Source: Salinicoccus albus DSM 19776 (GTDB lineage: Bacteria; Bacillota; Bacilli; Staphylococcales; Salinicoccaceae). From it: a DNA stretch of 64,000 bases. The notes under the pieces were generated by a model. That model saw only the letters and a list, made by a program, of their open reading frames with translations. It was not told where the DNA came from and searched no databases. The position numbers were made by a program, and so were the translations under genes. The stretch lies in contig NZ_ARQJ01000032.1 in NCBI RefSeq assembly GCF_000385175.1, positions 62,001-126,000 of the forward strand. The letters run 5' to 3'. Positions 1-8,572 of this stretch are shown piece by piece; positions within the stretch are counted from its first letter, which is position 1; the number at the start of each line of letters is the position of its first letter.

Positions 1-905
1 TTTGTGACCATCTGTGCACCCCGATGATCTAACCGCAGATCATGAATATCTTTGACTTCAAACGTGATGTTTTCAAGCAGCCCGATCTCCGTTGCATTAA
101 CCTTTGCAATTCGGATCATTTCCTCTTCAATATCCGAAGCGTATATTTCCACTGCCCTGTCGTATTCTGCAGCATTTTCCAGCTCCATGCGGTGGTGACG
201 CCACTGTTTTTCAGGAATAACATCCCACTTCTCAGCATCAAATGATCTATTTGCCCCCGGAGCGATATTCATTGCAATCATTGCAGCTTCGATAGCAATG
301 GTGCCCGAACCTGTGAATGGATCTATGAGTGCATTAGAGCCGTCATAGTTGGCCAGTTTCAGCATGGCGGCTGCGAGCGTTTCTTTTATAGGGGCCTCTC
401 CCTGAGAGACTCTGTACCCCCTCATATGTAGTGCCTGTCCGCTTGTGTCAATGGTCAAAAGTACCCTGTCCTTATGGATCTCAACATCAATTTTATATCG
501 GGCACCTGTTTCAGGGAGTTTCGACTTGATGCTGAAAGCATCTTTCAAGTGTTCGACGACTGCCTTCTTCACGATTCTCTGAACATCGGGAACACTGTAC
601 AGCTTGGATTTCCGGGAGCTGCCAGTCACCGGGAATTCGGCAGCGGGGGATAATATATCGGACCATGGCAGTGCTTTGGTTTTTTCAAAAAGCTCATCAA
701 ATGAGAATGCTTTAAAGTCACCCAGAACAATCCGGATCCGATCCGCAGTCCGCATCTTCAGATTCGTGCTGATGACAGCATCTTCATCACCGTCGAAAAA
801 CACTTTGCCATTTTCCAGTCTTGTTTCACAGCCGAGAGATTCTATTTCATCAGCGACAACTCTTTCAAGCCCCATCGGTGTATTTGCGAGCAATTTAAAA
901 TGCAT
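1..905 (-). CDS. ypsC: THUMP-domain RNA methyltransferase YpsC/RlmL family, 3' end cut by window edge
   Basis: The reading frame starts at an ATG at 905 behind a GGGAGTG ribosome binding site and is open to the left edge, so about 301 N-terminal residues are visible and the C-terminus is missing. Roughly residues 45-160 fit a THUMP RNA-binding domain. The SAM-binding motif DPFTGSG lies at about 195-201, followed by IAIEAA. This is the layout of the YpsC/RlmL N-terminal module, which makes m2G in 23S rRNA; the exact target base is inferred from family. It lies downstream of rnpB and next to gpsB-ypsA, as in Bacillus. No frame damage is seen in the visible part. Confidence 0.88.
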   Translation of the reverse strand, partial: MHFKLLANTPMGLERVVADEIESLGCETRLENGKVFFDGDEDAVISTNLKMRTADRIRIVLGDFKAFSFDELFEKTKALPWSDILSPAAEFPVTGSSRKSKLYSVPDVQRIVKKAVVEHLKDAFSIKSKLPETGARYKIDVEIHKDRVLLTIDTSGQALHMRGYRVSQGEAPIKETLAAAMLKLANYDGSNALIDPFTGSGTIAIEAAMIAMNIAPGANRSFDAEKWDVIPEKQWRHHRMELENAAEYDRAVEIYASDIEEEMIRIAKVNATEIGLLENITFEVKDIHDLRLDHRGAQMVT

Positions 906-944
906 TGGAACACTCCCTGTCATATATGTAAACGAATAATATTC

Positions 945-979
945 GGAAAATAAAAGCTCTCCATGCGTGATGGAGAGCG
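945..979 (-). terminator. Rho-independent terminator of rnpB
   Basis: A 9-bp perfect stem (GCTCTCCAT / ATGGAGAGC, 956-964 with 970-978) is followed on the minus strand by TTTTATTTT. It sits directly after the 3' end of RNase P RNA and before ypsC. Confidence 0.85.
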
Positions 980-982
980 TCT

Positions 983-1395
983 CTAGTCCGGTGTCTCTAT
1001 AAGCCATGTTCTGTACCGCTGTGCTGCAGACGTGCACTAGCTACACTCGCACATTGGTGATAATCATCTGTCTATATTACTGTCGTAATATCTCTCCGCT
1101 GGTTGAATTTCCATTGGAAAGTGCTCCTACCTTGTTTGGATTGCTCACTCGAGGGGTTTACCGCGTTCCACCTTCTGTATTTCTGCAGAAGCTACGTCAC
1201 TGTGGCACTTTTAGAGTTACTGAGACCGTATGCCGGGCACTTAGGTCATTTCACAGCCGTCAACCGTATAAAACGAGCTGCCCTGACTTATTGTTTCGTC
1301 AGGCACGAACACTACGACCATCTCAGGATCGTGTGAGCATGGACTTTCCTCTATGCGTAATGACGCATAGCGATTATCAGAGATACCGTTCTTTA
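983..1395 (-). ncRNA. rnpB: RNase P RNA, Bacillus type (type B)
   Basis: This is the catalytic RNA of ribonuclease P, which removes 5' leaders from pre-tRNAs. Read on the minus strand it carries the hallmark GAGGAAAGTCCATGCTC near the 5' end, then GTAGTGTTCGTGCC, AGTGCCACAGTGACG, GGAACGCGGTAAACCCC and, near the 3' end, GAACATGGCTTA. These blocks match the B. subtilis molecule in order and spacing. The P1 helix can be formed by GGTATCTCT near 1387 and AGAGACACC near 992, with one mismatch, which sets the ends to within a few bases. A terminator follows. A possible promoter (TATGAT at about 1400) lies over the gpsB stop region. Open frames across this gene are not coding. Confidence 0.96.
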
Positions 1396-1416
1396 TCATA
1401 CAAATGATTTGGCGGA

Positions 1417-1743
1417 TCAGTTAACCTTTGATTGTCCAAACACTTTCTTTTCCAGACTGCTCAGCCGTTTAAGGATATCAATCTGATGATTCTGTGTTTG
1501 GTTGTCAGCAGATCGGGAATTTGTCGCCACCCGAATCCTGAGATCTTCAACTTCCTTTTTGAGTCTGGTGTTTTCCTCTTCCAGCTTCTTTAAGCTGCTG
1601 TTCATGTCCGCCATCTTCTGGTAGTCACTGATCACATCATCAAGGAAACTGTCCACTTCAATCGGTTTGAACCCCCGCAGGGATTTTTCAAACTCCTTTT
1701 CAAAAATATCTTTGGCTGACAATTTCAGCGTTTGATCACTCAT
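1417..1743 (-). CDS. gpsB: Cell division regulator GpsB
   Basis: A 108-residue DivIVA-like protein. The N-terminal part holds the family signature ([17 protein letters not shown], then [13 protein letters not shown]) and is followed by a coiled coil at about 47-75 and a polar linker leading to a short C-terminal helix. GpsB is a cytosolic hexamer that scaffolds peptidoglycan enzymes at the septum; in related bacteria it binds the class A PBP, whose gene (ponA) lies 1.6 kb away. The second of two adjacent ATG codons is chosen because it is better spaced from GAGGTG. It lies just upstream of rnpB, and ypsA precedes it by 8 nt, so ypsA-gpsB is probably one transcript. Confidence 0.93.
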   Translation of the reverse strand: MSDQTLKLSAKDIFEKEFEKSLRGFKPIEVDSFLDDVISDYQKMADMNSSLKKLEEENTRLKKEVEDLRIRVATNSRSADNQTQNHQIDILKRLSSLEKKVFGQSKVN

Positions 1744-1754
1744 CATTTCACCTC

Positions 1755-2297
1755 TTAACTGTCATATCCGGAATCTATGAAAGTATTGATATCATCAAAT
1801 TGTATTCTTTCAATATTATACGGATTATTCTCCTGGAATTCAAGTATTTCATTGTACAGATATCTTGTTTTGGAGGGTGTTTCTTCATCATATATGATGA
1901 TCGCCTGATCGGTATGGCGGATTAGAAATTGATTAATGATTTTGAACATTCCGGGATTCTTGTACGGCCGGTCAAATATAAACTGGTGGAAATCACAATC
2001 CTTCAAAATCTGTTCAAGCTGCAGTTTTTCGTGGGGCTTATATTTTTCATCAAATCCGTGAAACGGTTTTAGGACAGCGAGACTGATATCATACTCAGAT
2101 TTAAGTTCAAGCACACAACGGGCGGCATAGAATTCTATGCCTGTATAGCCCTGGATGATAAACCATTCTGTGCCGGCTTCTGCATGTGAGCTGATTTGAG
2201 ATTTGAGAACATCCGTCAGAATATCCACTTTCGGATCTGAATCTTTAAATATCCCGAGTTCATAGGGTCTGTATCCGGCGATCAGCGTTTTCTTCAT
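1755..2297 (-). CDS. ypsA: YpsA family protein (DUF1273, SLOG-like Rossmann fold)
   Basis: A 180-residue protein with the family start [15 protein letters not shown], a central [14 protein letters not shown] segment and [15 protein letters not shown] near residue 140. These are typical of the DUF1273/YpsA family, which has a SLOG-type nucleotide-binding fold. The molecular role is not established; in Firmicutes YpsA is linked to cell division and is almost always beside gpsB, as here. The preceding yppE gene ends at 2298, directly against this gene, so yppE-ypsA-gpsB looks like one operon. Length is normal for the family and no key residue appears lost. Confidence 0.88.
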   Translation of the reverse strand: MKKTLIAGYRPYELGIFKDSDPKVDILTDVLKSQISSHAEAGTEWFIIQGYTGIEFYAARCVLELKSEYDISLAVLKPFHGFDEKYKPHEKLQLEQILKDCDFHQFIFDRPYKNPGMFKIINQFLIRHTDQAIIIYDEETPSKTRYLYNEILEFQENNPYNIERIQFDDINTFIDSGYDS

Positions 2298-2621
2298 TTA
2301 CAATCCTTCTTTTTTAATGTGTCTGACCCACATATTGACGAATTTATATTTTTCCTTATACGCTTTCATGCTCGAACGGCCTGCGTGACAGGACATTAAC
2401 AGCTCCATCAGTTCCTCTATCATTTTATCCCTGGTGACGGCGTTGAACCGCTGATCTGTATCATACATTTTGATGTTATCGACCATGTCCTTGTTGTCAT
2501 TTAAGAACGGCGCGATTTCACTGTCAAAGTCATATTTATACCCGTCCCTTGCTGCTTCGTGTCTCCTGTCTACTTCCAGGAGCAATGCTTCCAGGCTTTC
2601 ATATGCAGGTTTTCTTGACAA
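2298..2621 (-). CDS. yppE: YppE family protein (DUF1798)
   Basis: A small, helical, soluble protein of about 107 residues resembling DUF1798 members such as B. subtilis YppE; the function is unknown. I place the start at a TTG at 2621 because GGGAGTG lies 7 nt before it and the family normally begins with a Leu-rich helix. A longer frame from an ATG at 2666 adds 15 hydrophobic residues (MKGNKPFIIIGSVAI) that do not fit the family and have no good binding site. It is the first gene of the yppE-ypsA-gpsB group and is divergent from recU. Confidence 0.7.
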   Translation of the reverse strand: MSRKPAYESLEALLLEVDRRHEAARDGYKYDFDSEIAPFLNDNKDMVDNIKMYDTDQRFNAVTRDKMIEELMELLMSCHAGRSSMKAYKEKYKFVNMWVRHIKKEGL

Positions 2622-2718
2622 AATTGCCACACTCCCTATAATTATGAATGGTTTATTTCCCTTCATGTGTTGTATAATATTATAATACCATCATACAGAA
2701 TTATGGAAGGCGATGTTA
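2622..2718. promoter_or_regulatory. Divergent promoter region between yppE and recU
   Basis: This 97-bp AT-rich gap must hold promoters for both directions. On the plus strand TATAAT occurs twice near 2670-2685 (GTTGTATAATATTATAAT). I cannot place a convincing -35 for either side, so only the region is reported. Confidence 0.4.
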
Positions 2719-3330
2719 ATGAAATATCCAAAAGGGTTACGGCGGAACAGAATTAATTCTCCGAATGGCTCGGGTATGCCGGACGGGGAGGTCAGCTATG
2801 GCTCACGCGGTATGACACTTGAAAAGGATCTGGATTTCACCAACAATTATTACCTTGAAAGAAAGAAAGCTGTCATTCATAAAAAGCCGACGCCGGTGCA
2901 GATAGTTAATGTCGATTACCCTTCAAGAAATAAAGCAAAGATATCAGAAGCATATTTTAAAGTGCCGTCGACAAGCGATTATAATGGGATATATAGAGGG
3001 AGATATATCGATTTTGAAGCGAAGGAAACGAAGAATAAGACACGCTTCCCCTTCATCAACATACATGACCATCAGGTGGAACACATGAAACAATGTCACA
3101 ATTCAGGCGGCATCGTGTTCATCATCATCAAATTCAGTTCATATGATGAGGCATATCTGCTGCCATTTGAGCATTTCCTCCGCTTTTGGGAGTGTTTTAA
3201 AAATGATGGCAGAAAGTCTATCCGTTATACTGATGTAAGAGAAAACAGCATGCTTTTAAAGCAGAGCATCAATCCGAGAATAGACTATCTTTCTGCAGTA
3301 GATGAATTTTATTTTGAGAACGGAGAATGA
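2719..3330 (+). CDS. recU: Holliday junction resolvase RecU
   Basis: RecU cuts four-way junctions during recombination and chromosome segregation. The 203-residue product has the family's disordered Arg-rich start (KYPKGLRRNRINSPNG), the stalk-preceding GSRGMTLEKDL, and the nuclease core with VDYPSRNKAKISEAYF, YRGRYIDFEAKETKNKT (acidic plus Glu-x-Lys catalytic signature) and FPFINIHDHQ. Two ATGs are possible; the second, at 2719, is 8 nt from GGAAGG and preferred to the one at 2713. The gene overlaps ponA, the conserved Firmicutes arrangement. Confidence 0.95.
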   Translation: MKYPKGLRRNRINSPNGSGMPDGEVSYGSRGMTLEKDLDFTNNYYLERKKAVIHKKPTPVQIVNVDYPSRNKAKISEAYFKVPSTSDYNGIYRGRYIDFEAKETKNKTRFPFINIHDHQVEHMKQCHNSGGIVFIIIKFSSYDEAYLLPFEHFLRFWECFKNDGRKSIRYTDVRENSMLLKQSINPRIDYLSAVDEFYFENGE

Positions 3331-3332
3331 AA

Positions 3333-5804
3333 ATGGATCAAAATTATAGAAGGGCTGACAAGAAACCCCGGAAGAAAACTTCTTCGGGGAACAGCGGTAA
3401 AAAGTCGAGAGCCTCACTAATTAAAAAAATACTCATGTGGATAGTTCTCGTCGGGCTTGTCTTTTTGGTACTGGGTTCTTTTCTGTTTGCATTTTATGCA
3501 TCAAGAGCTCCTGCATTCAGTGAAGAAAAGCTTAAGGATCCCGTGCCTGCAAATATTTATGACCAGAATGATGAACTGGTTACCACGTTGTATCAGGGTC
3601 AGAAGCGCGAGTTCGTGGACATTGAAGATGTGCCGGAACCAATGACCGATGCCGTCCTGGCCATAGAGGATAACAGGTTTTATGAGCATGGCGGGATGGA
3701 CTTCATAAGGCTCGGCGGTGCAGTGCTCAGCAATATCACCGACGGTTTTGGCAGCGAGGGCGCAAGTACGATTACCCAGCAGGTGGTCAAACGGGTGTTT
3801 CTGACGGAAGAACAGACGCTCGAGAGAAAAGCACAGGAAGCCTATCTCGCCTATCGCCTGGAACAGGAATATTCAAAAGATGAAATATTTGAAATGTACC
3901 TTAACAAAATTTATTACTCAGATGGGATATATGGAGTGAAAACCGCCAGTCAGTATTATTTTGATAAAGAACTCTCTGAGTTGAATCTGGCCGAATCTGC
4001 ATATCTGGCAGGGTTGCCGCAGCTGCCAAACAGATATAATTTATATGAAGATGCAGAAACCGGTACCCAGCGTACACATACAGTGCTCAACATGATGCTT
4101 GAGCACGACAGGATAACAGAAGAGGAATATAATCAGGCGATTGATACGGACATCACTGCAAACCTGGTCGACCGTACAGCGGAAGAACGGGCTTCGAATG
4201 AATCGGAAGATCCGGAATTTGCATCCTACATCAACATTGTCAAACAGGAACTCCAGAACCATGAACAGTTCGAAAATATGGACTTGAACGAAGCACTGGC
4301 CAGCGGTCTCGATATCTATACAAATATGGATGCGGATGCTCAGCGGAATCTGCAGGCTATGGCTGATGACAGGGAATATTATTATAACCCGAAATTCCAG
4401 AGCGAAGACTTCAATATTGCTTCCACGATCCTGGATACACAAACAGGCAATCTGGCAGCTGTGACCGGGGGCAGAGATTATCAGGAGGTTGTCATGCACA
4501 ATCATGCATTGCAGCCTAAAAACGCAGGTTCGACAATGAAGCCGTTCCTGGCTTACGGGCCAGCTATTGAAAATATGCAATGGCGGACCGATCAGCCGAT
4601 ACAGGATGAATATGAATATTCCCCTGAGGGCCATGACAACACCATTTACAACTATGATATGGAAGATCACGGCGAGGTCACCATGCGGGATGCATTAAGG
4701 CAGAGTTTCAACATTCCTGCAGTAAAGACATTTGAAACGGTCAGCGAAGAAGCCGGCGAAAATGCACCGGAGGAATTTGCGCAGAATGTCGGGCTGGATT
4801 ACAGCAATAAGAACGATGGTAATTATTCATTGACCTTCAACGATGTACTTGGCGGTTCACAATCTACCTTCACACCGCTCCAGATGGCAGAAGCATATTC
4901 TGCCATCGGCAATGGCGGTACTTACAACGAGGCACAGTCCATCCGCTACGTTGAAAATGATGAAGGAGAGACCATCGAGTTTGAAAGTGAATCCAACCAG
5001 GCGATGGAGGACTATACAGCATACATGCTGACAGATATGTTAAAAGACACATTTGAACCTTATGGCAGTGCGGACTATATACAGATGGATGGTCTTAATG
5101 TCGCTGCCAAGACAGGAACAACCTCTTATAACAGAGAAACCAGAGAAGAATATAATCTGCCGGATAATGCCGCTAAAGATGCCTGGATAGTCGGTTATAC
5201 CCCTGAATATACTATGAGTGTCTGGACCGGATTCACAGCCACTGAAGAAAATGGGGAGACGTCGTTCGTAGGCGCAGATGAACATATCACACCGCAATGG
5301 TTCTTCAGAGACATCATGCAGTCAATCAGTTCTTACAATGGACAGGACTTCCAGCAGCCGGACAGTGTCGTTAATATCAATGGCGGTGAACTGGCCGTGG
5401 AAGGTTCGGATGAACTTGACTCTTATGAAGAAGAGCAAGCTTCAATTGCCCGGGAAGAAGAGCAGAGACAGCAGGAACAAGAAGATCAGGCAGAAAGAGA
5501 GGCTCAGCAAGAAGAACAGGAAACTGAGGAATCAGACACCGAGGAAGAAACAGAAGAACCGACTGAGGCAGAGACAGCCGAGGAGACGCCGACTGAGGAA
5601 GAAACAACCGAGGAACCGACGGAAGAAGAGACAACTGAGGAACCGACTGAGGCAGAAACAACCGAGGAACCGCCGACGGAAGAAGAGACAACTGAGGAAC
5701 CGACTGAGGCAGAAACAACCGAAGAATCCACCGAAGAGGAAACAACGGAAGCACCGACGGAGGAACCGGCTGAAGAGGAAACAGCCGAAGATGGAGCGGC
5801 ATAA
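3333..5804 (+). CDS. ponA: Class A penicillin-binding protein (PBP1/PBP2, bifunctional)
   Basis: This enzyme polymerises and cross-links peptidoglycan at the membrane. After a basic cytosolic tail there is one membrane anchor (about 32-56), then a glycosyltransferase domain with EDNRFYEHGG at about 112-121, GASTITQQ and the ERKAQE motif, then a transpeptidase domain with STMK (active Ser near 400), SFN (near 458) and KTGT (near 593). All key motifs are intact. Residues from about 694 to the end form an acidic tail, first Gln/Glu-rich and then Thr/Glu/Pro repeats, which is long for the family. GGAGA lies 6 nt before the ATG at 3333; an earlier ATG at 3327 overlaps the recU stop and is too close to it. 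Expression is probably with recU. S. aureus calls the homologue pbp2. Confidence 0.96.
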   Translation: MDQNYRRADKKPRKKTSSGNSGKKSRASLIKKILMWIVLVGLVFLVLGSFLFAFYASRAPAFSEEKLKDPVPANIYDQNDELVTTLYQGQKREFVDIEDVPEPMTDAVLAIEDNRFYEHGGMDFIRLGGAVLSNITDGFGSEGASTITQQVVKRVFLTEEQTLERKAQEAYLAYRLEQEYSKDEIFEMYLNKIYYSDGIYGVKTASQYYFDKELSELNLAESAYLAGLPQLPNRYNLYEDAETGTQRTHTVLNMMLEHDRITEEEYNQAIDTDITANLVDRTAEERASNESEDPEFASYINIVKQELQNHEQFENMDLNEALASGLDIYTNMDADAQRNLQAMADDREYYYNPKFQSEDFNIASTILDTQTGNLAAVTGGRDYQEVVMHNHALQPKNAGSTMKPFLAYGPAIENMQWRTDQPIQDEYEYSPEGHDNTIYNYDMEDHGEVTMRDALRQSFNIPAVKTFETVSEEAGENAPEEFAQNVGLDYSNKNDGNYSLTFNDVLGGSQSTFTPLQMAEAYSAIGNGGTYNEAQSIRYVENDEGETIEFESESNQAMEDYTAYMLTDMLKDTFEPYGSADYIQMDGLNVAAKTGTTSYNRETREEYNLPDNAAKDAWIVGYTPEYTMSVWTGFTATEENGETSFVGADEHITPQWFFRDIMQSISSYNGQDFQQPDSVVNINGGELAVEGSDELDSYEEEQASIAREEEQRQQEQEDQAEREAQQEEQETEESDTEEETEEPTEAETAEETPTEEETTEEPTEEETTEEPTEAETTEEPPTEEETTEEPTEAETTEESTEEETTEAPTEEPAEEETAEDGAA
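5616..5722 (+). repeat. Perfect 50-bp direct repeat in the PBP acidic tail
   Basis: A 50-bp stretch at 5616-5665 recurs exactly at 5673-5722, an offset of 57 bp (19 codons), so the duplication keeps frame. It lies within a longer run of degenerate Thr-Glu-Glu-Pro repeats (about 5540-5795) at the 3' end of ponA. Confidence 0.9.
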
Positions 5805-5840
5805 TCTGCGATTCAGTAAGAAAATGGCAGAAATACAAGA

Positions 5841-5894
5841 AAGACGAACGATTTTCAGTTATTGAATGATAACTTGATCGTTCGTCTTTTTTAA
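5841..5894. terminator. Bidirectional terminator between ponA and nth
   Basis: A perfect 12-bp stem (AAGACGAACGAT / ATCGTTCGTCTT, 5841-5852 and 5877-5888) is followed by T residues on the plus strand and has an A/T-rich flank on the other. It ends recU-ponA and probably also dnaD-nth from the right. Confidence 0.85.
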
Positions 5895-5967
5895 TATCAT
5901 AAAGTTTATTGATTACACACTTTACTTTGGCAGGCAGATTTCAATGTGTTTTTCCGGTTAGTCATCT

Positions 5968-6624
5968 TCAAGCTTTTGCTTTCTTCTTCATGCGTTTCTG
6001 CCCTTCTCTGCAATCATCGAGAAGCGGGCATATCTCACATTTGGGATTTCTGGCCAGACAGTGGTATCTGCCGAAGAAAATTAACTGATGATGGGTCTTA
6101 CTCCATCTTTCTTTTGGAATTTTCTTCATCAACGTTTGTTCCACTTCCAGCACGGAGTCCTTATAACGTGCGATACCGAGCCGTTTTGATACTCTTTCAA
6201 CGTGGGTGTCCACTGCGATTCTGGGCATGCCAAACGCTACTGAGAGTACGACATTTGCCGTCTTCCTGCCGACACCTGCCAAACTGATGAGATCGTCGTA
6301 ATTACCGGGGATACGGCCATCGTAACGATCGATCAGATCACGGCACAGCTTCTGTATATTTTTAGCCTTATTTCGATACAGACCAATCGAGCGTATATCA
6401 TTTTCCAGTTCATTTATCTCCACTTTAAGATAGTCTTCTGGTGTTTTATACTTTTTAAACAGATCTTTTGTCACCCTGTTCACCAGATTGTCCGTACATT
6501 GAGCTGACAACAGCACAGCAATTGTCAGCTCGAATGAATTCTCATGCGCGAGTTCTGCTTTGGCATCAGGAAACATCTGATCGATCTTATCGATCATTTC
6601 AACGGTTTTTTTGCCACTAATCAA
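5968..6624 (-). CDS. nth: Endonuclease III (base excision repair DNA glycosylase/AP lyase)
   Basis: This enzyme removes oxidised pyrimidines and cuts the abasic site. The 218-residue product has the helix-hairpin-helix (LAGVGRKTANVVLS, with the catalytic Lys) near residues 116-129, the VDTHVERVSKRL segment that carries the catalytic Asp, and the C-terminal [4Fe-4S] ligands in CLARNPKCEICPLLDDC. The start overlaps the end of dnaD by 8 nt, so the two are translationally coupled. In B. subtilis ypoC sits between nth and ponA; it is absent here. Confidence 0.96.
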   Translation of the reverse strand: MISGKKTVEMIDKIDQMFPDAKAELAHENSFELTIAVLLSAQCTDNLVNRVTKDLFKKYKTPEDYLKVEINELENDIRSIGLYRNKAKNIQKLCRDLIDRYDGRIPGNYDDLISLAGVGRKTANVVLSVAFGMPRIAVDTHVERVSKRLGIARYKDSVLEVEQTLMKKIPKERWSKTHHQLIFFGRYHCLARNPKCEICPLLDDCREGQKRMKKKAKA

Positions 6625-7237
6625 ATACGTCCTCTCCTTCCAGCCATGAGCGTACAGGCATGCTTGACCTTTTTTGTGTATTATCTTTTTTATTATCGGT
6701 ACTGTTTAAAATCCGTTCGACATACTGAAGTGAAGTGACCTGGTTTTGATAAGCAATATCCACTGCTTCTTTAATTGCTTCAGGTGAGTGATTGGAATCT
6801 TCCAGCCAGCTATTTATACGCTGGAACTCATTTGGACTGATGACTCGTCCGTAAAGGCCTTCAACATATTCGAATAATTCCTTGATGGCCGCTGTGTTTT
6901 TTTGATTGGCTTCCCTCTCCCCAAAAAGCTTTTCCAGCTTGTTATAAAGGGGGGCAAGCGTGTAATGTTCCACGTATTTACCTTCTTCTTTCACTGTCTG
7001 CACTTCAATCAGACCGTTCTCCATCAATTTTTGGATAATACCGGAGATATCATTTTCTTTCATTGTGGTGCCTTCAGACAAAGTTTTGAAATCGGGCAGG
7101 GATTTCGACGCTGTATTCATATCAATCAATCGGATAATGACAACAAGGGATTGTTCATCAATACCCAATTCACTGTACCTGTCGATCAGGATTTTATTGA
7201 CGGGTATGTTGATGTAGTGCAGATAATTTTCAATCAT
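6617..7237 (-). CDS. dnaD: Replication initiation/primosome protein DnaD
   Basis: DnaD helps DnaA and PriA load the helicase at oriC and at restart sites. The 206-residue product has a winged-helix N-terminal domain (about 1-100) and a C-terminal DnaD/DnaB_2 domain (about 125-190) including LQYVERILN. The last residues RSWLEGEDVFD are a short acidic tail. It follows asnS across a hairpin and is coupled to nth; the order asnS-dnaD-nth is conserved in Bacillales. A good site (AAGGAG) precedes the ATG. Confidence 0.93.
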   Translation of the reverse strand: MIENYLHYINIPVNKILIDRYSELGIDEQSLVVIIRLIDMNTASKSLPDFKTLSEGTTMKENDISGIIQKLMENGLIEVQTVKEEGKYVEHYTLAPLYNKLEKLFGEREANQKNTAAIKELFEYVEGLYGRVISPNEFQRINSWLEDSNHSPEAIKEAVDIAYQNQVTSLQYVERILNSTDNKKDNTQKRSSMPVRSWLEGEDVFD

Positions 7238-7254
7238 TCATATTCTCCTTATGA

Positions 7255-7280
7255 AAAATATCGCCCTCAGGCGATATTTT
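7255..7280 (-). terminator. Hairpin between asnS and dnaD
   Basis: A perfect 11-bp stem (AAAATATCGCC / GGCGATATTTT) with a 4-nt loop lies two bases from the asnS stop and about 17 nt before dnaD. The minus-strand tail is only TTTTTC, interrupted, so it may be a partial terminator or an mRNA 3'-end stabiliser rather than a full stop. Confidence 0.6.
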
Positions 7281-7281
7281 A

Positions 7282-8571
7282 CTACGGGTACAGTCGGTTC
7301 AACAGACGCGGGAAGGGTGCTGTCTCCCTGACATGCTGAACACCGCTCAGCCATGCAACCGTCCGCTCCAGACCCAGACCGAAACCTGAATGGGGTACGC
7401 TGCCGTACCTGCGCAGATCCAGATACCATTCATAAGCGTCGATATCCAGTCCGCTGTCTATTATTTTTTGTTTCAGTTTATGAAAGTCATGTATACGTTC
7501 ACTGCCGCCGATAACCTCGCCATACCCTTCGGGTGCGATCAGGTCGGCACAGAGCACTGTTCTTGGGTCATCAGGGTTTTCTTCCATGTAAAATGATTTG
7601 ATCTCTTTTGGATAGTTGACAATGAAGACAGGCTGATCAAAATGAGTTGCAATTTCTGTTTCGTGGGGCGCCCCGAAATCTTCCCCCCACTCGATGTCAT
7701 CAAATCCTTTCTCTTTCAAGAGTTCGATTGCCTCTGTATACGTAATACGAGGGAATGGCGCCTTAATCCGCTCTAATACTGAAGTATTCCTGCCGAGCGC
7801 CTCCAAATCCAGCCGGCAGCTGGTGATTACATTCTGAACAAGGTACTCTACGTACTGTTCTTGTACCTGCAGGCTGTCTTCATGATTATAGAAAGCCATC
7901 TCAGGCTCTATCATCCAAAATTCAATCAGATGCCTTCTGGTTTTTGATTTTTCCGCCCGAAATGTCGGACCAAAAGTAAACACTTTGCCATGGGCCATTG
8001 CCGCTGCTTCCGCATACAGCTGCCCGCTTTGTGACAGAAAAGCATCTTCCTCAAAGTATTTGGTATGGAATAGCTCCGTCGTACCTTCGGGTGCACTGCT
8101 TGTTAAAATTGGAGGATCAATTTTCTTATATCCATTGTCGAAGAAAAAGTCATAGGTACTTTTAATGATTTGGTTTCTGATATTCATAACAGCATGCTGT
8201 TTTCTGGATCGCAGCCATAGATGACGGTAGTCCAGAAGGAATTCAGGGCCATGTTCTTTGGGTGTGATTGGATAGCCTTCCGCAGCATGGATGATTTCGA
8301 TATTGGAAATTTCCATCTCATATCCAAAGGAGGAACGGTCATCCGCTTTAATCAGCCCTGTCACATACATCGATGTTTCCTGATTCAAGCCCTTTGCTTT
8401 TTCAAACAATGTTTCATCTGATGCTTTCACAACAATACCCTGCATGAAACCTGTGCCGTCTCTCAATTGCAGAAACTGTATTTTTCCGCTGCCCCGTTTC
8501 TGCAGGAGCCAGCAGCCGATGGTGACTTCTTCTCCTGCGTATTGAGGTGCCTGGTTAATTGAAATCTTCAT
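7282..8571 (-). CDS. asnS: Asparaginyl-tRNA synthetase
   Basis: It charges tRNA-Asn. The 429-residue product begins with an OB-fold anticodon-binding domain (about 1-110) and continues into a class II catalytic core: motif 2 [21 protein letters not shown] and motif 3 [13 protein letters not shown] near the end. The start at 8571 is set by GGAG 6 nt upstream; an upstream in-frame ATG at 8601 would overlap aspB and lacks a site. asnS directly follows aspB (aspartate aminotransferase), a pairing also seen in Bacillus. No T-box leader is visible. Confidence 0.96.
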   Translation of the reverse strand: MKISINQAPQYAGEEVTIGCWLLQKRGSGKIQFLQLRDGTGFMQGIVVKASDETLFEKAKGLNQETSMYVTGLIKADDRSSFGYEMEISNIEIIHAAEGYPITPKEHGPEFLLDYRHLWLRSRKQHAVMNIRNQIIKSTYDFFFDNGYKKIDPPILTSSAPEGTTELFHTKYFEEDAFLSQSGQLYAEAAAMAHGKVFTFGPTFRAEKSKTRRHLIEFWMIEPEMAFYNHEDSLQVQEQYVEYLVQNVITSCRLDLEALGRNTSVLERIKAPFPRITYTEAIELLKEKGFDDIEWGEDFGAPHETEIATHFDQPVFIVNYPKEIKSFYMEENPDDPRTVLCADLIAPEGYGEVIGGSERIHDFHKLKQKIIDSGLDIDAYEWYLDLRRYGSVPHSGFGLGLERTVAWLSGVQHVRETAPFPRLLNRLYP

Positions 8572-8572
8572 G

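Noticed and set aside
1006-1407. Open frames of 133 and 77 codons on the plus strand
   Set aside because: They lie across the RNase P RNA gene, whose conserved blocks are clear on the minus strand.
4041-4670. A 209-codon frame on the minus strand inside ponA
   Set aside because: It is antisense to the conserved transpeptidase domain and its translation resembles no protein; ponA is intact.
5540-5795. Possible CRISPR-like repeat array
   Set aside because: The repeats are degenerate codon repeats within a coding frame, with no equal spacers and no cas genes.
5278-5865. Long alternative frames over the PBP tail, including a minus-strand Ser/Val repeat frame and a plus-strand Arg/Lys-rich frame
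   Set aside because: The tail repeats have a period divisible by three and low complexity, so every frame stays open; none has a convincing start.
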